Assembly (NCBI GenBank): GCA_937927845.1
Contig: CALFXE010000256.1
Coordinates: 1-30,219, forward strand
Source of the DNA: an uncultured Paludibacter sp.
Lineage (GTDB): Bacteria; Bacteroidota; Bacteroidia; Bacteroidales; Paludibacteraceae
Length of the DNA: 30,219 bases
Direction of reading: 5' to 3'
Shown: piece after piece, positions 21,388-29,609 of the stretch
How the letters are laid out: the number at the start of each line of letters is the position of its first letter
Numbering within the stretch: position 1 is the stretch's first letter
Made by a program: the position numbers and the translations under genes
The notes under the pieces: generated by a model
Told to the model about the DNA's origin: nothing
The model's input: the letters and a program-made list of their open reading frames with translations, nothing else
Databases searched by the model: none

Positions 21388-24120
21388 TTATACCTCCTGC
21401 ACATATGCTCGCATGCATATGCTTCTTTGATTGCACGACTTACATAACGTGCTGTCCAGCTCTGGCGGAGTTAGAGGCTCTCTTGAATCAATATCACTTA
21501 GATAATTGATCAGCTCTGCCGGACTATATTTTACTCTTTGTGATATGTTTTTCCGTGAATCCTTAAACTCAACTTTTCGACGCACATATCTTGAATGATA
21601 TTCTTGCAAAACACCATTTTTAATCATTTGACCAAATGTCAAATAATTATAAGCGGTACTTTCCATATCAATAAAATCAACAGTTTTAAAGAAGGGGAAA
21701 TACGCTTTTAGTTCAGCACTCACATCGATCATCTTAGTGTAAATATCCGCCATCGGAATGCCAATATTCCGCTGCCATGTTTCAGAGAATAATAGTAATG
21801 AATATAATCTTTTGCAATCAAATGCTTCAGTAAAATACATTGATTTATCAATTATCCGGCTTAATAAAAATCGGTATTTACATGCTCCGAATGTTTCGTG
21901 TTCTTCTTCTGTGAGTTCATCAATGTTCTTTTGGGTTTTTGCAGAATTTGATTTTGTTGCTGTAGGCTGTTTTTTGTTCCGACCGGAAGTTAAATCCGCT
22001 CTTGGAGTAACAGTGTTTAGTCCGAGTAACGTTAAAATATAATATGGAATGTCCTTATCCAGTCCGTTATCTTCAATGAAACTGAACTGGATTTTTTTCT
22101 TGCCGTCTAAGAAGTAAGTTCCATAAAACACACAATATCTAAGGAAGTTACAATACTCCCGATATGAGTTTAAGATAATGCTGATATCTTCATTAGTGCC
22201 ACTTGTGCATTCAAACATTTTTTCATTAAGTGGCCACGGAAAGAAGTCATCATTTGATTTTTTCATGTTTTTATCTGAAAGAAGAGCGTAGTGATATATC
22301 TTTGCTTTGGTATATGGACTTAACAATACACCGCCATCAATTTGTTCAAAGTTTCTTACAATCCAGTTTGCTGAATCATCATCATTTTCATTCTTCAGGT
22401 AATAGTGAAGGGTTTCTTTTAAGTCATCAATGCTTCCGTCTATGCTGCGACTACCCTTTAATGAGGATAAGCGTTCCTGCACCTCTGTAACAAGCTGTCG
22501 CTCTTGGTCAGTTATATAGCGATTGTCTTTCATTCGCATTGATATAATTTTAATAAGCTGTTCAAAATGCTTTCTAAAGTTAATGTTCGAACCTGCATTT
22601 TTTGCAAAAAGCTCATCAGAAATTTTCTGCAAGTCTGTAAGAACATTTATGAAATATTCAACATCTTCCACTGGGCAGTTAAAGAAGGGGAACTTTGCCC
22701 ATATAGGATTGCTATTTTTAATATCAAGTGATGAAATATCCTGTATCAGACCTTTAAGCCTTTTAAGAATATCATCAAGATTATCAAGATCACTTATATA
22801 AGTTTTAAGCTTTTCATATATGCCGATTGGCGTGGATGTGCCGTGAAAACTCCAAATGTTAACGGAAAAGCATTCTTTTAACAGAGCTTCATTTATGACT
22901 AAACCCTGTTTTTCGTTCCACATATTATAAAGCGATAAAATAAACTGTCCAATCGGATATGCTAAAAAATGGCGCTCTCCGAATTGACGAGGGAAATAAA
23001 ACTTTAATATTTCATTGATCGGTTCGCTCTGAACGCCATAGTATTGCTCATCCATAGCTGATAAAATGTCAGTAATATTTTTGGTTTTAGCTTCTGCATC
23101 ACTGTAAACATCCGCAACAATGTCTGAAAATTCGGTTTTATTGGCATATTTCAAGATGGAAGCATCAAGCCTGACATCACCGCTTCGCCGTCCCTCTAAA
23201 ACGTTTCCAATACATTCTCCAAGCAAACGGCAATCAAAGTCGCTGCTATCCTTAACATCAGTGAATTTATGACCAGCCCAAGCATATACCTTTTCCCACG
23301 TTTCATAAACATGGCGGTATTTTGACTGATAATTGAATAAAAATATAATCTCAATACCGGCATTTTCTATTGCTCTTATTGCCGACAAAATTTTAGGTGT
23401 AAACTGATGAACCCCATGCAGAACAATGGTTTTGATTTGATCCACCTTTGGGTTCATAATCAAAGCCATATAATGCTCCAACCTTTTGAGATTGTTTTTT
23501 GATGCTTCATCCAGCTTGGTTGATAATATTTGCATGCAATTGTACAAATCATCTGAGATGTCGGATTCGTCTGAACTTTTTATGGATAGCTCGTCCTTTA
23601 TAAATAAAAGATACTCTTTTACTTCTGCCTGTAAAGTATCAACTAACGCCTTCTGCAACTCTGTTTTAACAACAGATTCTGAAATAGAATATCGCCAATA
23701 TTCCTCATATTTAACCGCATCTAAAATATCAAGAAAAGCTTTTTGTTCGGCTGTTAAAGCAGTACTGGAAAAGTCATTTTTGTTAACACCAAGCATAAAA
23801 AGAAAACGGGCTGCATCAACCAGCTCTCTTTTGTTAAACTTAAAAGACCTTTTCAGTTTTTCATCAGTCATATTATCGATGAATTTTGAAAAGCTGACAT
23901 ATTGAGCTATACTTGTTTCAGGATTTTGATACCAATTCGAAAACAAAGAATTGATTATTTTATCAATGGTACAAATAAAAGTGAAAGCATTGCGCCCGTA
24001 ATGACGTGTCAATCCCTGCACTAAAGTTTGAGATACACAAAAATGAGGGTATGCCTTGATATCATCCCAAAAAGCTTCTTTTGTTATTGTAAAGGGATTT
24101 GAATATGTATAGATCTTCAT
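21388..24120 (-). CDS. AddB/RexB-like protein with Fe-S staple, nuclease core not evident
   Basis: 910 residues; ATG with GGAGGTG eleven bases upstream. The C-terminal LCKSCNQRSICMRAY gives C893-x2-C896-x5-C902, and an isolated C747 stands in FGACKYRFLLSRI. This C…CxxCx5C set is the 4Fe-4S arrangement of AddB-type nucleases. The N-terminal ~700 residues look like the inactivated helicase part of AddB: no Walker A, but TIVLHGVHQFTPKILSAIRA near 240 resembles the motif around AddB's degenerate helicase region. Only ~145 residues separate C747 from C893, against more than 300 in B. subtilis AddB, and I see no G-x-x-H or D…(D/E)-x-K active site. In AddAB it partners a UvrD-type helicase; here a NERD-UvrD helicase lies upstream in the operon. 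Likely role: structural/recognition half of a helicase complex. Confidence 0.72.
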   Translation of the reverse strand: MKIYTYSNPFTITKEAFWDDIKAYPHFCVSQTLVQGLTRHYGRNAFTFICTIDKIINSLFSNWYQNPETSIAQYVSFSKFIDNMTDEKLKRSFKFNKRELVDAARFLFMLGVNKNDFSSTALTAEQKAFLDILDAVKYEEYWRYSISESVVKTELQKALVDTLQAEVKEYLLFIKDELSIKSSDESDISDDLYNCMQILSTKLDEASKNNLKRLEHYMALIMNPKVDQIKTIVLHGVHQFTPKILSAIRAIENAGIEIIFLFNYQSKYRHVYETWEKVYAWAGHKFTDVKDSSDFDCRLLGECIGNVLEGRRSGDVRLDASILKYANKTEFSDIVADVYSDAEAKTKNITDILSAMDEQYYGVQSEPINEILKFYFPRQFGERHFLAYPIGQFILSLYNMWNEKQGLVINEALLKECFSVNIWSFHGTSTPIGIYEKLKTYISDLDNLDDILKRLKGLIQDISSLDIKNSNPIWAKFPFFNCPVEDVEYFINVLTDLQKISDELFAKNAGSNINFRKHFEQLIKIISMRMKDNRYITDQERQLVTEVQERLSSLKGSRSIDGSIDDLKETLHYYLKNENDDDSANWIVRNFEQIDGGVLLSPYTKAKIYHYALLSDKNMKKSNDDFFPWPLNEKMFECTSGTNEDISIILNSYREYCNFLRYCVFYGTYFLDGKKKIQFSFIEDNGLDKDIPYYILTLLGLNTVTPRADLTSGRNKKQPTATKSNSAKTQKNIDELTEEEHETFGACKYRFLLSRIIDKSMYFTEAFDCKRLYSLLLFSETWQRNIGIPMADIYTKMIDVSAELKAYFPFFKTVDFIDMESTAYNYLTFGQMIKNGVLQEYHSRYVRRKVEFKDSRKNISQRVKYSPAELINYLSDIDSREPLTPPELDSTLCKSCNQRSICMRAYVQEV

Positions 24121-24158
24121 TGGCTGCTTTCACCTCCGATCAACGATTTGTTTAAATA

Positions 24159-24356
24159 CTAAATTTCTCTATCACTGTTGCTTTTTGTTGCTGATTTTAA
24201 AGTAAGTATGGTGCCGCCAATTAAAATTACTGCACCTAAAACACCCTTCCCAGCTCGAAGAGTCTTATCTTTCACTTTATCTTTACAACTTTTGCAGAAG
24301 TGTTTTTCTTTACCAACAAGTGTTTTATCACACCCTGGGAATTTACAAGTTGCCAC
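24159..24356 (-). CDS. Tiny zinc-finger-like protein with one membrane helix
   Basis: 65 residues from GTG 24356, which has AGGGAG eight bases upstream; GTG codons at 24365 and 24362 are also in frame but too close to or inside that ribosome site. The N-terminal third reads ATCKFPGCDKTLVGKEKHFC with KSCK after it, a Cys4 set (CxxxxC…CxxC) suggesting a zinc knuckle. A single hydrophobic helix follows (GKGVLGAVILIGGTILTLK), with a short polar tail. Overlap with the end of the upstream gene places it in the operon. It could anchor the complex to the membrane or sense a membrane event, as small membrane proteins do in several defence systems (inference). Confidence 0.68.
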   Translation of the reverse strand: MATCKFPGCDKTLVGKEKHFCKSCKDKVKDKTLRAGKGVLGAVILIGGTILTLKSATKSNSDREI

Positions 24357-25341
24357 TTTCACCACTCCCTATGTCTATTAATGCCGGGCTATCAAAGGAT
24401 TCTGATAAAATATAATCTAATTTCGAAGAGATTTCTTTTGGAAGATTCAACCATTCATTGTCATTACCATTCCAATTTTGATGTAACATTTGTGCTTTTG
24501 TTAACCCACTTTTATCTTTACAAAGTAAAGATTGATCAATAAAGCATTGATAACTTTTTACAGATGCTAAAAGTGGTTTACTTTCTCCCAAAGCAGAGAA
24601 GCAAACAATACAAAGACCTGTAGATTCATTTATATATTGCATAGATTCACGGACATTATTTGATAGACTATCTCTTTCCTGCTTCTTAAGTTTTTTATTA
24701 TATAAAATCTGATCAATGTCACTGCGCATAGTTTGCATCATCATGAACCTTGCATTATTAGCCGTTTTTGCGGCATTTAGTAACCCCTGCTCTTGCAACT
24801 CAATATTTGTCATGCTAATTGCCTCTATATATTGCTGTCTGGCACTGTAAAAAAGCCCTATGCGATCATCTCTTTGACCTCTTTCAATACGTTGAATTGT
24901 ATTATTCATGGATTCTAATTGGTCCATTAATTGTCCGAGTTGCTGCTGCATTGAGAGATTCATTAGCGAGGAAGAGAGATTAGGTGATATGCTTTTGGGA
25001 TTTAAAGTGACTTGTTCTGTAAACTTTCCTGCTTTATCGCACAAGGTTGGAAGAAGACCGCTTTTAGTTTTTGAATATTTAAGAACCCATTCACCTTTTT
25101 CGTACATTGTTCTTGCCATATTGCTCATGTTTACATCAAACATTTCTTGAGGATTCAAGGAGTCTAAAAATTGCATAAATGCTGGAGACCTTTCAATAAG
25201 GTTTGTAACCTTACTGAGTAATATGTTTTGCGAGTTTTCAAAAAGCGTTAAAGATAAACTTCCTTTTTCATAATTATAAATATCAGAGTCAAGGACGTCT
25301 ATTTCCTTGGGATATAAATGCGTATTAATTATTTCATTCAC
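24343..25341 (-). CDS. Hypothetical protein, 332 residues, with coiled coil
   Basis: Not recognised. GTG start directly after the helicase stop (no gap), with GAGAGGGG about nine bases upstream inside the helicase gene. Residues about 128-160 (MQQQLGQLMDQLESMNNTIQ then RIERGQRDDRIG) form a clear coiled coil, followed by a helical Gln/Asn-rich region and a C-terminal domain with three cysteines (LCIVCFSALG, SYQCFIDQSLLC) . No Walker motif, nuclease motif or membrane segment is visible. Its position between the NERD-UvrD helicase and the small membrane protein, with overlaps on both sides, suggests a dedicated subunit, perhaps an oligomeric scaffold. Confidence 0.75.
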   Translation of the reverse strand: MNEIINTHLYPKEIDVLDSDIYNYEKGSLSLTLFENSQNILLSKVTNLIERSPAFMQFLDSLNPQEMFDVNMSNMARTMYEKGEWVLKYSKTKSGLLPTLCDKAGKFTEQVTLNPKSISPNLSSSLMNLSMQQQLGQLMDQLESMNNTIQRIERGQRDDRIGLFYSARQQYIEAISMTNIELQEQGLLNAAKTANNARFMMMQTMRSDIDQILYNKKLKKQERDSLSNNVRESMQYINESTGLCIVCFSALGESKPLLASVKSYQCFIDQSLLCKDKSGLTKAQMLHQNWNGNDNEWLNLPKEISSKLDYILSESFDSPALIDIGSGESGNL

Positions 25342-28300
25342 TTATGTTTCCCCTCTCAAAAGAGCCTGCCAATTTTTTGGAGCTTCAACAGTTCCGGAAT
25401 TCTTCTTATCATCAAAATAGATAAATCTCTTTTTGGCTCTTGTCATAGCAACATATAAAATGCGAGCTTCTTCATCTCTGCGATAATTAGCTTCATTTTG
25501 CTTAAAGCTGCGGTAAATATCGTTTTCAACTTGTACGTTTTCGCTGTCGCGCACACTATATCCAACATCTTTGCCAATGATGATTAAGTCTGAGTATCCT
25601 TTGTACCGGGTAGACCCAAGCGCACTTGCCATAAAGGGAAGCATAACAGCGTAATATTCTAATCCTTTAGCCTTATGTATGGTAGAGCAGACCACAAGAG
25701 CACGGGATTCATCTACCATGCTTTCTCGGCTTTGTTCCTGCTGTTTGGTAAGTATCATAATTTCAAGATATTTTTCTACTTTGCTGATTGTCAAATAATC
25801 AGAATTAAATTCAAAGGCCAGCTTTTCAAAAATCTCGTCTAAGTTATGATGATAAAATGACTCTAATTTTTCACTGTATTCGGGGAACGGTTCTTTAGAA
25901 GCATAGTTCTTCCACGGTTTTGTTGCCATCACAATCTCACGTAGAATCTTGAGAACCGGTTCATATTTAAGTGACTGAACATAGCCTGACCAATTTTTGA
26001 TCGGACAGGATTTCATATTAAACAGAGCAAGTAAGCCCTCTGTAAATTGTTTTTGTTCAAAGATTTGTTCTTTCGGCATTGGTGAATCAACATAATATGT
26101 AGTATATAGATTAAATAAATATTTGGGATTTTTATAATGCTGCAAGGCTTTTACCAGCTTGTACAAATCTATTGCCGGTTGGATTTTATATAAATCGCCT
26201 CCAACATCGGTTTTTATATAGATATTATTTTCTTTGCATAGGTTCTTGATGTACTCAACTTGCCAATTCTCCCTGACCAACACAGCAACTTGCTCACCAT
26301 TTTGTTCTCTGACTTCCTCTATTAGCCTTTCCAGTAGTTTTACAAAACGCTTATCTTTATCTGACGAAGTAGACCATGTATTATCTTTGTAGTAATAGCT
26401 TGTTTCAGCACCAGTATTGCCGTAGTCTTTAACCCCGACCAAAACATCATTTTCCTTATAATCAAGAAGCTTGTGTTCGCCCCATGTCGAAAAACGTTTA
26501 TCAAAAGCGGTAAGAAGATTTTTATCTGTTCGATAGTTTTTGTTAAGACTATAAAGCTCCCATTTATCTTTCATAGGGGCTAAGGTATCAAATGCTTTTT
26601 CATCAGCACCTCTAAATCTATAAATACACTGCTTAACATCGCCGACCACAAAGAAATTAAATCCAAAAACGTCTCTGAACTTTTTCATAAGATTGATTTG
26701 TACATCGTCTGTATCTTGAAACTCATCGACAAACAGATATTTTATCGGATAGTTTTCTTCAGATAGTTCTTGACCAAAGCAGGTTACTAATTCTTTTAAT
26801 TTAATCATTAAATCGCTGAGTCTAACAGAACTCAGATCATCAAAATACTTTCTAATTTGTTTTTCGGCTACCATTGGAATGTTTTTTATAGCATCATGAA
26901 TTTGCTTTGAAGATATAAAATTTCCAAAGTTTAAATCGTCATTAACAATATCCACATTCTTATTTTGAAACTTTGTCATTAGATCTGAAATGCGACTTTG
27001 CATTTCATACATGGGCATATTGAAGAGCTTTGATGGATCACTTGATGAACAATTGGCTTCAATATAGTCATTGACTGCCTGTGCGATCATCGCATCCTTT
27101 TCATATTTACCTGATACTATTGAAAGATTTTTTCCAAGCGCCAGCTTTACCGCATAATGTTCGAGAATTTTTTTACAGAGAGAGTGGATTGTGCTGATTC
27201 GCATATTCTCTATACACTCAGCAAGCTGCAATGCTTCGTAGTCCATTGTTAGGAGGAAATAATCCTGAAAATAGCTTTGCAAACGACGCTTCATATTGTT
27301 AGCGGCTTCATTTGTAAAAGTGAGCATAAAAAGGGCATCGGGTAGTGTTTCCGATGTTAATTGATGCTTATACACGAGATAACTAATTCTTGAAATCATG
27401 CAAGTGGTTTTTCCGGTTCCTGCACCTGCTGTGACCATGATATCCGAATCAATTTTTGCATGTTCGAGCATATATTGATTAATATTAAAAGACGTTACAC
27501 TATCAACAGCCTTTAACACTTTAAATTCAACATCATTATAAACACCATCGATAATTTTGCATTCTGGCAATTCATCTGTTACAAGATAAATTTCGAAATT
27601 GAAAGTAGTATATTTAATGTCACCGTTTTCTTTGTACAAGGAGAATCGGTCATAAGACACGCTATCGAGCGATTTGATATAGCTGTTAAATTTGTCAACT
27701 ATGTACTCTCTTATTCCATCTGCTATGGTAACGATACATATTTTTGTACCGCTTTTCCAATGATTTAGAAGCCTAATACACTCTTGTTTAACTTGATCAT
27801 CAAGCTCTTGTGCTTTTAGCACCGTAAACACTGAATAGCATCCGCGAGGGCGCCATTCTACTTTTAAATCATTCGAAGATTCGGAGGAATCAATGACTTC
27901 TTGCGGTTCAAATATTTTTCGAATTTTACCAATGATGTTCAGAGTAAGCTCTGAAAACTGCTTTTGCGTTTCTTTTCGTCCTTTAATAAGCAGGGTTTCG
28001 ATTCTTGAAATAATAGAGCTATTCAAATCTTCAGTGAGGATTGTGTTATCTCTGCCGGAGATTAAATGCAATTCCTTTTGTTTGTATTCATCCTCTGAAA
28101 TAAATGGATAACACGCCATTGCGAAAATTGGAATGTTCTTATCAATTTCAGCTTTAAGAATAGCATCAAAAGCAAAACGATATTTATCGGCTTGTTTAAA
28201 TGGTGAAAACACCGGCTCGCCCTTTGTTAAGTATATGTAATCGTTCTTAACACTTTTGATATCTTTTGCATGATATCCTTTGACTTCAATTATAACGATC

Positions 28301-28461
28301 CCACGACCGGGTGCTAAGACCGCAAAGTCAAATTCTAATAGACCAACCTTTCGGTTAAAATAGCATATATATCCATCTGGAAGATAATCGCGCAATACTT
28401 CATACATCGTAGCTTCACCATGATAGTCGAAGTTTTCTTCAACAGGATACATATATGCCAC
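25342..28461 (-). CDS. NERD nuclease-UvrD/AddA-type SF1 helicase fusion
   Basis: 1039 residues from GTG 28461 (AAAGGGGGG about five bases upstream; an ATG three codons later is possible). Residues about 10-150 form a NERD domain with the PD-(D/E)xK signature D45…E59-x-K61 (EFDFAVLAP, IVIIEVKGY), a predicted nuclease. A linker of about 180 residues precedes the SF1A helicase: Walker A AGAGTGKTT (345-353), DEFQDTDD near 575-582, motif III/IV region GDVKQCIYRFRGADEKAF, LNKNYRT, STIHKAKGLEYYAV near 926, and motif VI ILYVAMTRAKKR near 1000. All motor motifs are intact, so it should unwind DNA 3'-5'. It is the first large gene of the eight-gene operon and the natural AddA-like partner of the AddB-like gene at 21388. 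Confidence 0.93.
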   Translation of the reverse strand: MAYMYPVEENFDYHGEATMYEVLRDYLPDGYICYFNRKVGLLEFDFAVLAPGRGIVIIEVKGYHAKDIKSVKNDYIYLTKGEPVFSPFKQADKYRFAFDAILKAEIDKNIPIFAMACYPFISEDEYKQKELHLISGRDNTILTEDLNSSIISRIETLLIKGRKETQKQFSELTLNIIGKIRKIFEPQEVIDSSESSNDLKVEWRPRGCYSVFTVLKAQELDDQVKQECIRLLNHWKSGTKICIVTIADGIREYIVDKFNSYIKSLDSVSYDRFSLYKENGDIKYTTFNFEIYLVTDELPECKIIDGVYNDVEFKVLKAVDSVTSFNINQYMLEHAKIDSDIMVTAGAGTGKTTCMISRISYLVYKHQLTSETLPDALFMLTFTNEAANNMKRRLQSYFQDYFLLTMDYEALQLAECIENMRISTIHSLCKKILEHYAVKLALGKNLSIVSGKYEKDAMIAQAVNDYIEANCSSSDPSKLFNMPMYEMQSRISDLMTKFQNKNVDIVNDDLNFGNFISSKQIHDAIKNIPMVAEKQIRKYFDDLSSVRLSDLMIKLKELVTCFGQELSEENYPIKYLFVDEFQDTDDVQINLMKKFRDVFGFNFFVVGDVKQCIYRFRGADEKAFDTLAPMKDKWELYSLNKNYRTDKNLLTAFDKRFSTWGEHKLLDYKENDVLVGVKDYGNTGAETSYYYKDNTWSTSSDKDKRFVKLLERLIEEVREQNGEQVAVLVRENWQVEYIKNLCKENNIYIKTDVGGDLYKIQPAIDLYKLVKALQHYKNPKYLFNLYTTYYVDSPMPKEQIFEQKQFTEGLLALFNMKSCPIKNWSGYVQSLKYEPVLKILREIVMATKPWKNYASKEPFPEYSEKLESFYHHNLDEIFEKLAFEFNSDYLTISKVEKYLEIMILTKQQEQSRESMVDESRALVVCSTIHKAKGLEYYAVMLPFMASALGSTRYKGYSDLIIIGKDVGYSVRDSENVQVENDIYRSFKQNEANYRRDEEARILYVAMTRAKKRFIYFDDKKNSGTVEAPKNWQALLRGET

Positions 28462-28493
28462 GAATACCCCCCCTTTAAATGTCTATCTATTTT

Positions 28494-28661
28494 TTACTTG
28501 CTTTTCCGTGGGTCAATTGGTTTTTCGGCATTTCCAGGAATTGCCCAGGCAGTGCCGATTTTATAAGCAGCTTTAATTCTGCCTTGATTACAAAGAAGTG
28601 TAACTCTGCGAACTGAAATACCCCATTTTTCGGCAGCTACTTTTGTCGAGATATACTTCAT
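28494..28661 (-). CDS. Small helix-turn-helix (MerR/Xis-type) DNA-binding protein
   Basis: 55 residues. ATG 28661 is preceded by AAAAAGGTGG eight bases upstream. MKYISTKVAAEKWGISVRRV begins a winged-HTH of the excisionase/MerR type: helix (VAAEKWG), turn (IS), recognition helix (VRRVTLLCNQG), and a wing (AYKIGTAWAIPG). Such small HTH proteins act as excisionases or as regulators of the adjacent operon. It is 32 bp ahead of the helicase start and in the same direction, behind a good promoter with a perfect 10-bp palindrome in the spacer, so autoregulation of the whole minus-strand operon is the simplest model. Confidence 0.82.
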   Translation of the reverse strand: MKYISTKVAAEKWGISVRRVTLLCNQGRIKAAYKIGTAWAIPGNAEKPIDPRKSK

Positions 28662-28704
28662 TTTGATGCCACCTTTTTTATGGTGTCGAATTATAGTTAG
28701 TCAC

Positions 28705-28733
28705 ATTATATACCGTATACGGAACATTTGCAA
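28705..28733 (-). promoter_or_regulatory. Promoter with palindromic operator for the HTH-helicase operon
   Basis: On the minus strand: -35 TTGCAA (28728-28733), 17-bp spacer, -10 TATAAT (28705-28710). The spacer holds a perfect palindrome CCGTATACGG (28713-28722), ideally placed for repression by the adjacent small HTH protein. Start codon at 28661 lies about 44 bp downstream. Confidence 0.75.
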
Positions 28734-28875
28734 TATATTGGTATGAAAAAACCGAATGAATTTGCTTCTAATCAATGAGAGGTATCAAATATCAATATTC
28801 TGTCACTGATAAAGTGACCATCTTTAATAAAAATGGTCGAATTGTTGAATTTTAATACTTCCTTTGTCGAACCTA

Positions 28876-28904
28876 TTGACTAAAATTTAACAAATATATA
28901 TAAT
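28876..28904 (+). promoter_or_regulatory. Plus-strand promoter of the tiny-ORF/terminator cassette
   Basis: TTGACT (28876-28881), 17-bp spacer, TATAAT (28899-28904) within an AT-rich stretch. The transcript would begin near 28911 and meet a strong terminator at 29055-29090, giving an RNA of about 175 nt. Confidence 0.7.
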
Positions 28905-28998
28905 AGTACCATAATTTGATATTTAATAATTCTATTTCTATTATTAAATTACAATTTAAAAGATAAAGTATTATTTCATAGAAAGGTAGAGCTGCTAT

Positions 28999-29070
28999 AT
29001 GAATTACTATCCAGCAGATAATATATATTATAATATAAAGTATATAAACATAAGCCGCACAGTCTATTGA
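28999..29070 (+). CDS. Possible 23-residue leader peptide
   Basis: ATG with GAAAGGTAGAG upstream; the peptide begins MNYYPADNIYYNIKY and is very rich in Tyr, Asn and AUA isoleucine codons. Its TGA (29068-29070) lies in the loop of the terminator hairpin at 29055-29080, so a ribosome translating to the end would break the hairpin. That is the geometry of a leader-peptide attenuator. No homologue is recognised. Confidence 0.45.
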   Translation: MNYYPADNIYYNIKYINISRTVY

Positions 29071-29090
29071 AGACGTGCGGTTCTTTTTTT
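29055..29090 (+). terminator. Intrinsic terminator overlapping the tiny ORF
   Basis: CCGCAC (29055-29060) plus GTCT pair with AGAC plus GTGCGG (ending 29080), one bulged A, ATTGA loop; followed by TTCTTTTTTT (29081-29090). Possible attenuator for the genes downstream. Confidence 0.85.
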
Positions 29091-29283
29091 GCAAAATTTG
29101 TCGTAATAGTGTACCTAATTAACATTTTGAAAGGCGATGAACCCAGTGATAATTGAAGAGATATCTTACTGTTTGCTGCGTTTGGATTTACAACTTAATT
29201 TAAAATTTGGCATAGTGAATCTGTCCGCAATAACATAACTTACTCTACCGCAAGGCGGAGTTCGCTATGCGGTTGGAGTTAAA

Positions 29284-29583
29284 ATGGGACGTAAAACTTA
29301 CTACCAAATCTGCTCTTATTCTTTTAATTTAAAAAAACATATTAAAAGAGTGAAGTCATACATAATTTCGATAAACAGGCAAACAAAGCAAAAACAGCTT
29401 AAAGAACTGTTGTCAGAAAGTGATGACGATCCTGAGCCTGTATATACCAACCGTGGAGCCAAATTACCCTCACTATTTATTGTGTTGAGGGAGTTTGGCT
29501 CCTTTTTTTATCTTAATTTGGACAAGCATAACATGCTGACCAGATGTCGTGGACCTCCATTTTTTTTGAATTTAGATTTTTAA
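29284..29583 (+). CDS. Small hypothetical protein, doubtful C-terminal half
   Basis: 99-residue frame; ATG with TTGGAG six bases upstream. The first ~58 residues are basic and plausible (MGRKTYYQICSYSFNLKKHI, then TKQKQLKELLSES). After DDDPEPVYTNRG the frame runs through a terminator hairpin at 29455-29509 and into the regulatory hairpin at 29554, with atypical composition (TRCRGPPFFLNL). It may be the remnant of a gene that lost its 3' end, or a true small element protein whose stop has drifted. No family recognised. A hairpin ACCGCA/TGCGGT (29247-29273) sits just before its ribosome site. Confidence 0.4.
   Translation: MGRKTYYQICSYSFNLKKHIKRVKSYIISINRQTKQKQLKELLSESDDDPEPVYTNRGAKLPSLFIVLREFGSFFYLNLDKHNMLTRCRGPPFFLNLDF
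29455..29509 (+). terminator. Long terminator hairpin ahead of the sigma-like gene
   Basis: GGAGCCAAA…CCCTCA (29455-29472) pairs with TGAGGGAGTTTGGCTCC (29486-29502) with small irregularities, followed by seven T's (29503-29509). Confidence 0.85.
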
Positions 29584-29601
29584 AATTCAAAAAAATGGAG
29601 G
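29554..29601 (+). promoter_or_regulatory. Hairpin that sequesters the ribosome site of the sigma-like gene
   Basis: CCTCCATTTTTTTTGAATTT (29554-29573) pairs with the inverted copy at 29583-29601, which ends in TGGAGG; arms differ by one A. The GGAGG is the ribosome-binding site of the ATG at 29610, so in the folded mRNA it is fully paired. Opening by a factor, by translation from upstream, or by temperature would be needed for expression. Confidence 0.75.
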
Positions 29602-29609
29602 AAAACAGC

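Larger units (their letters stand above)
28662..28998. other. Non-coding AT-rich divergent regulatory region
   Basis: No convincing gene. It contains the minus-strand promoter/operator of the eight-gene operon (28705-28733) and a plus-strand promoter (28876-28904). The 140 bp between them hold short imperfect repeats (CACTGATAAAGTG; ATTTTTATTAAAG-like runs) but nothing else I can name. Confidence 0.6.

Noticed and set aside
28734..28875. CRISPR-like or integration repeats in the AT-rich intergenic DNA
   Set aside because: Only short, irregular A/T repeats; no regular spacing and no recognisable att core.
28873..29094. 73-codon minus-strand frame rich in Ile/Tyr
   Set aside because: Composition follows from the AT-rich DNA; it is antisense to the promoter-terminator cassette and has no ribosome site.
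29137..29238. 33-codon frame (MNPVIIEEISYCLLRLDLQL...)
   Set aside because: AAGG lies too close to the ATG, no homologue recognised and too short to support alone; could be a second leader peptide.
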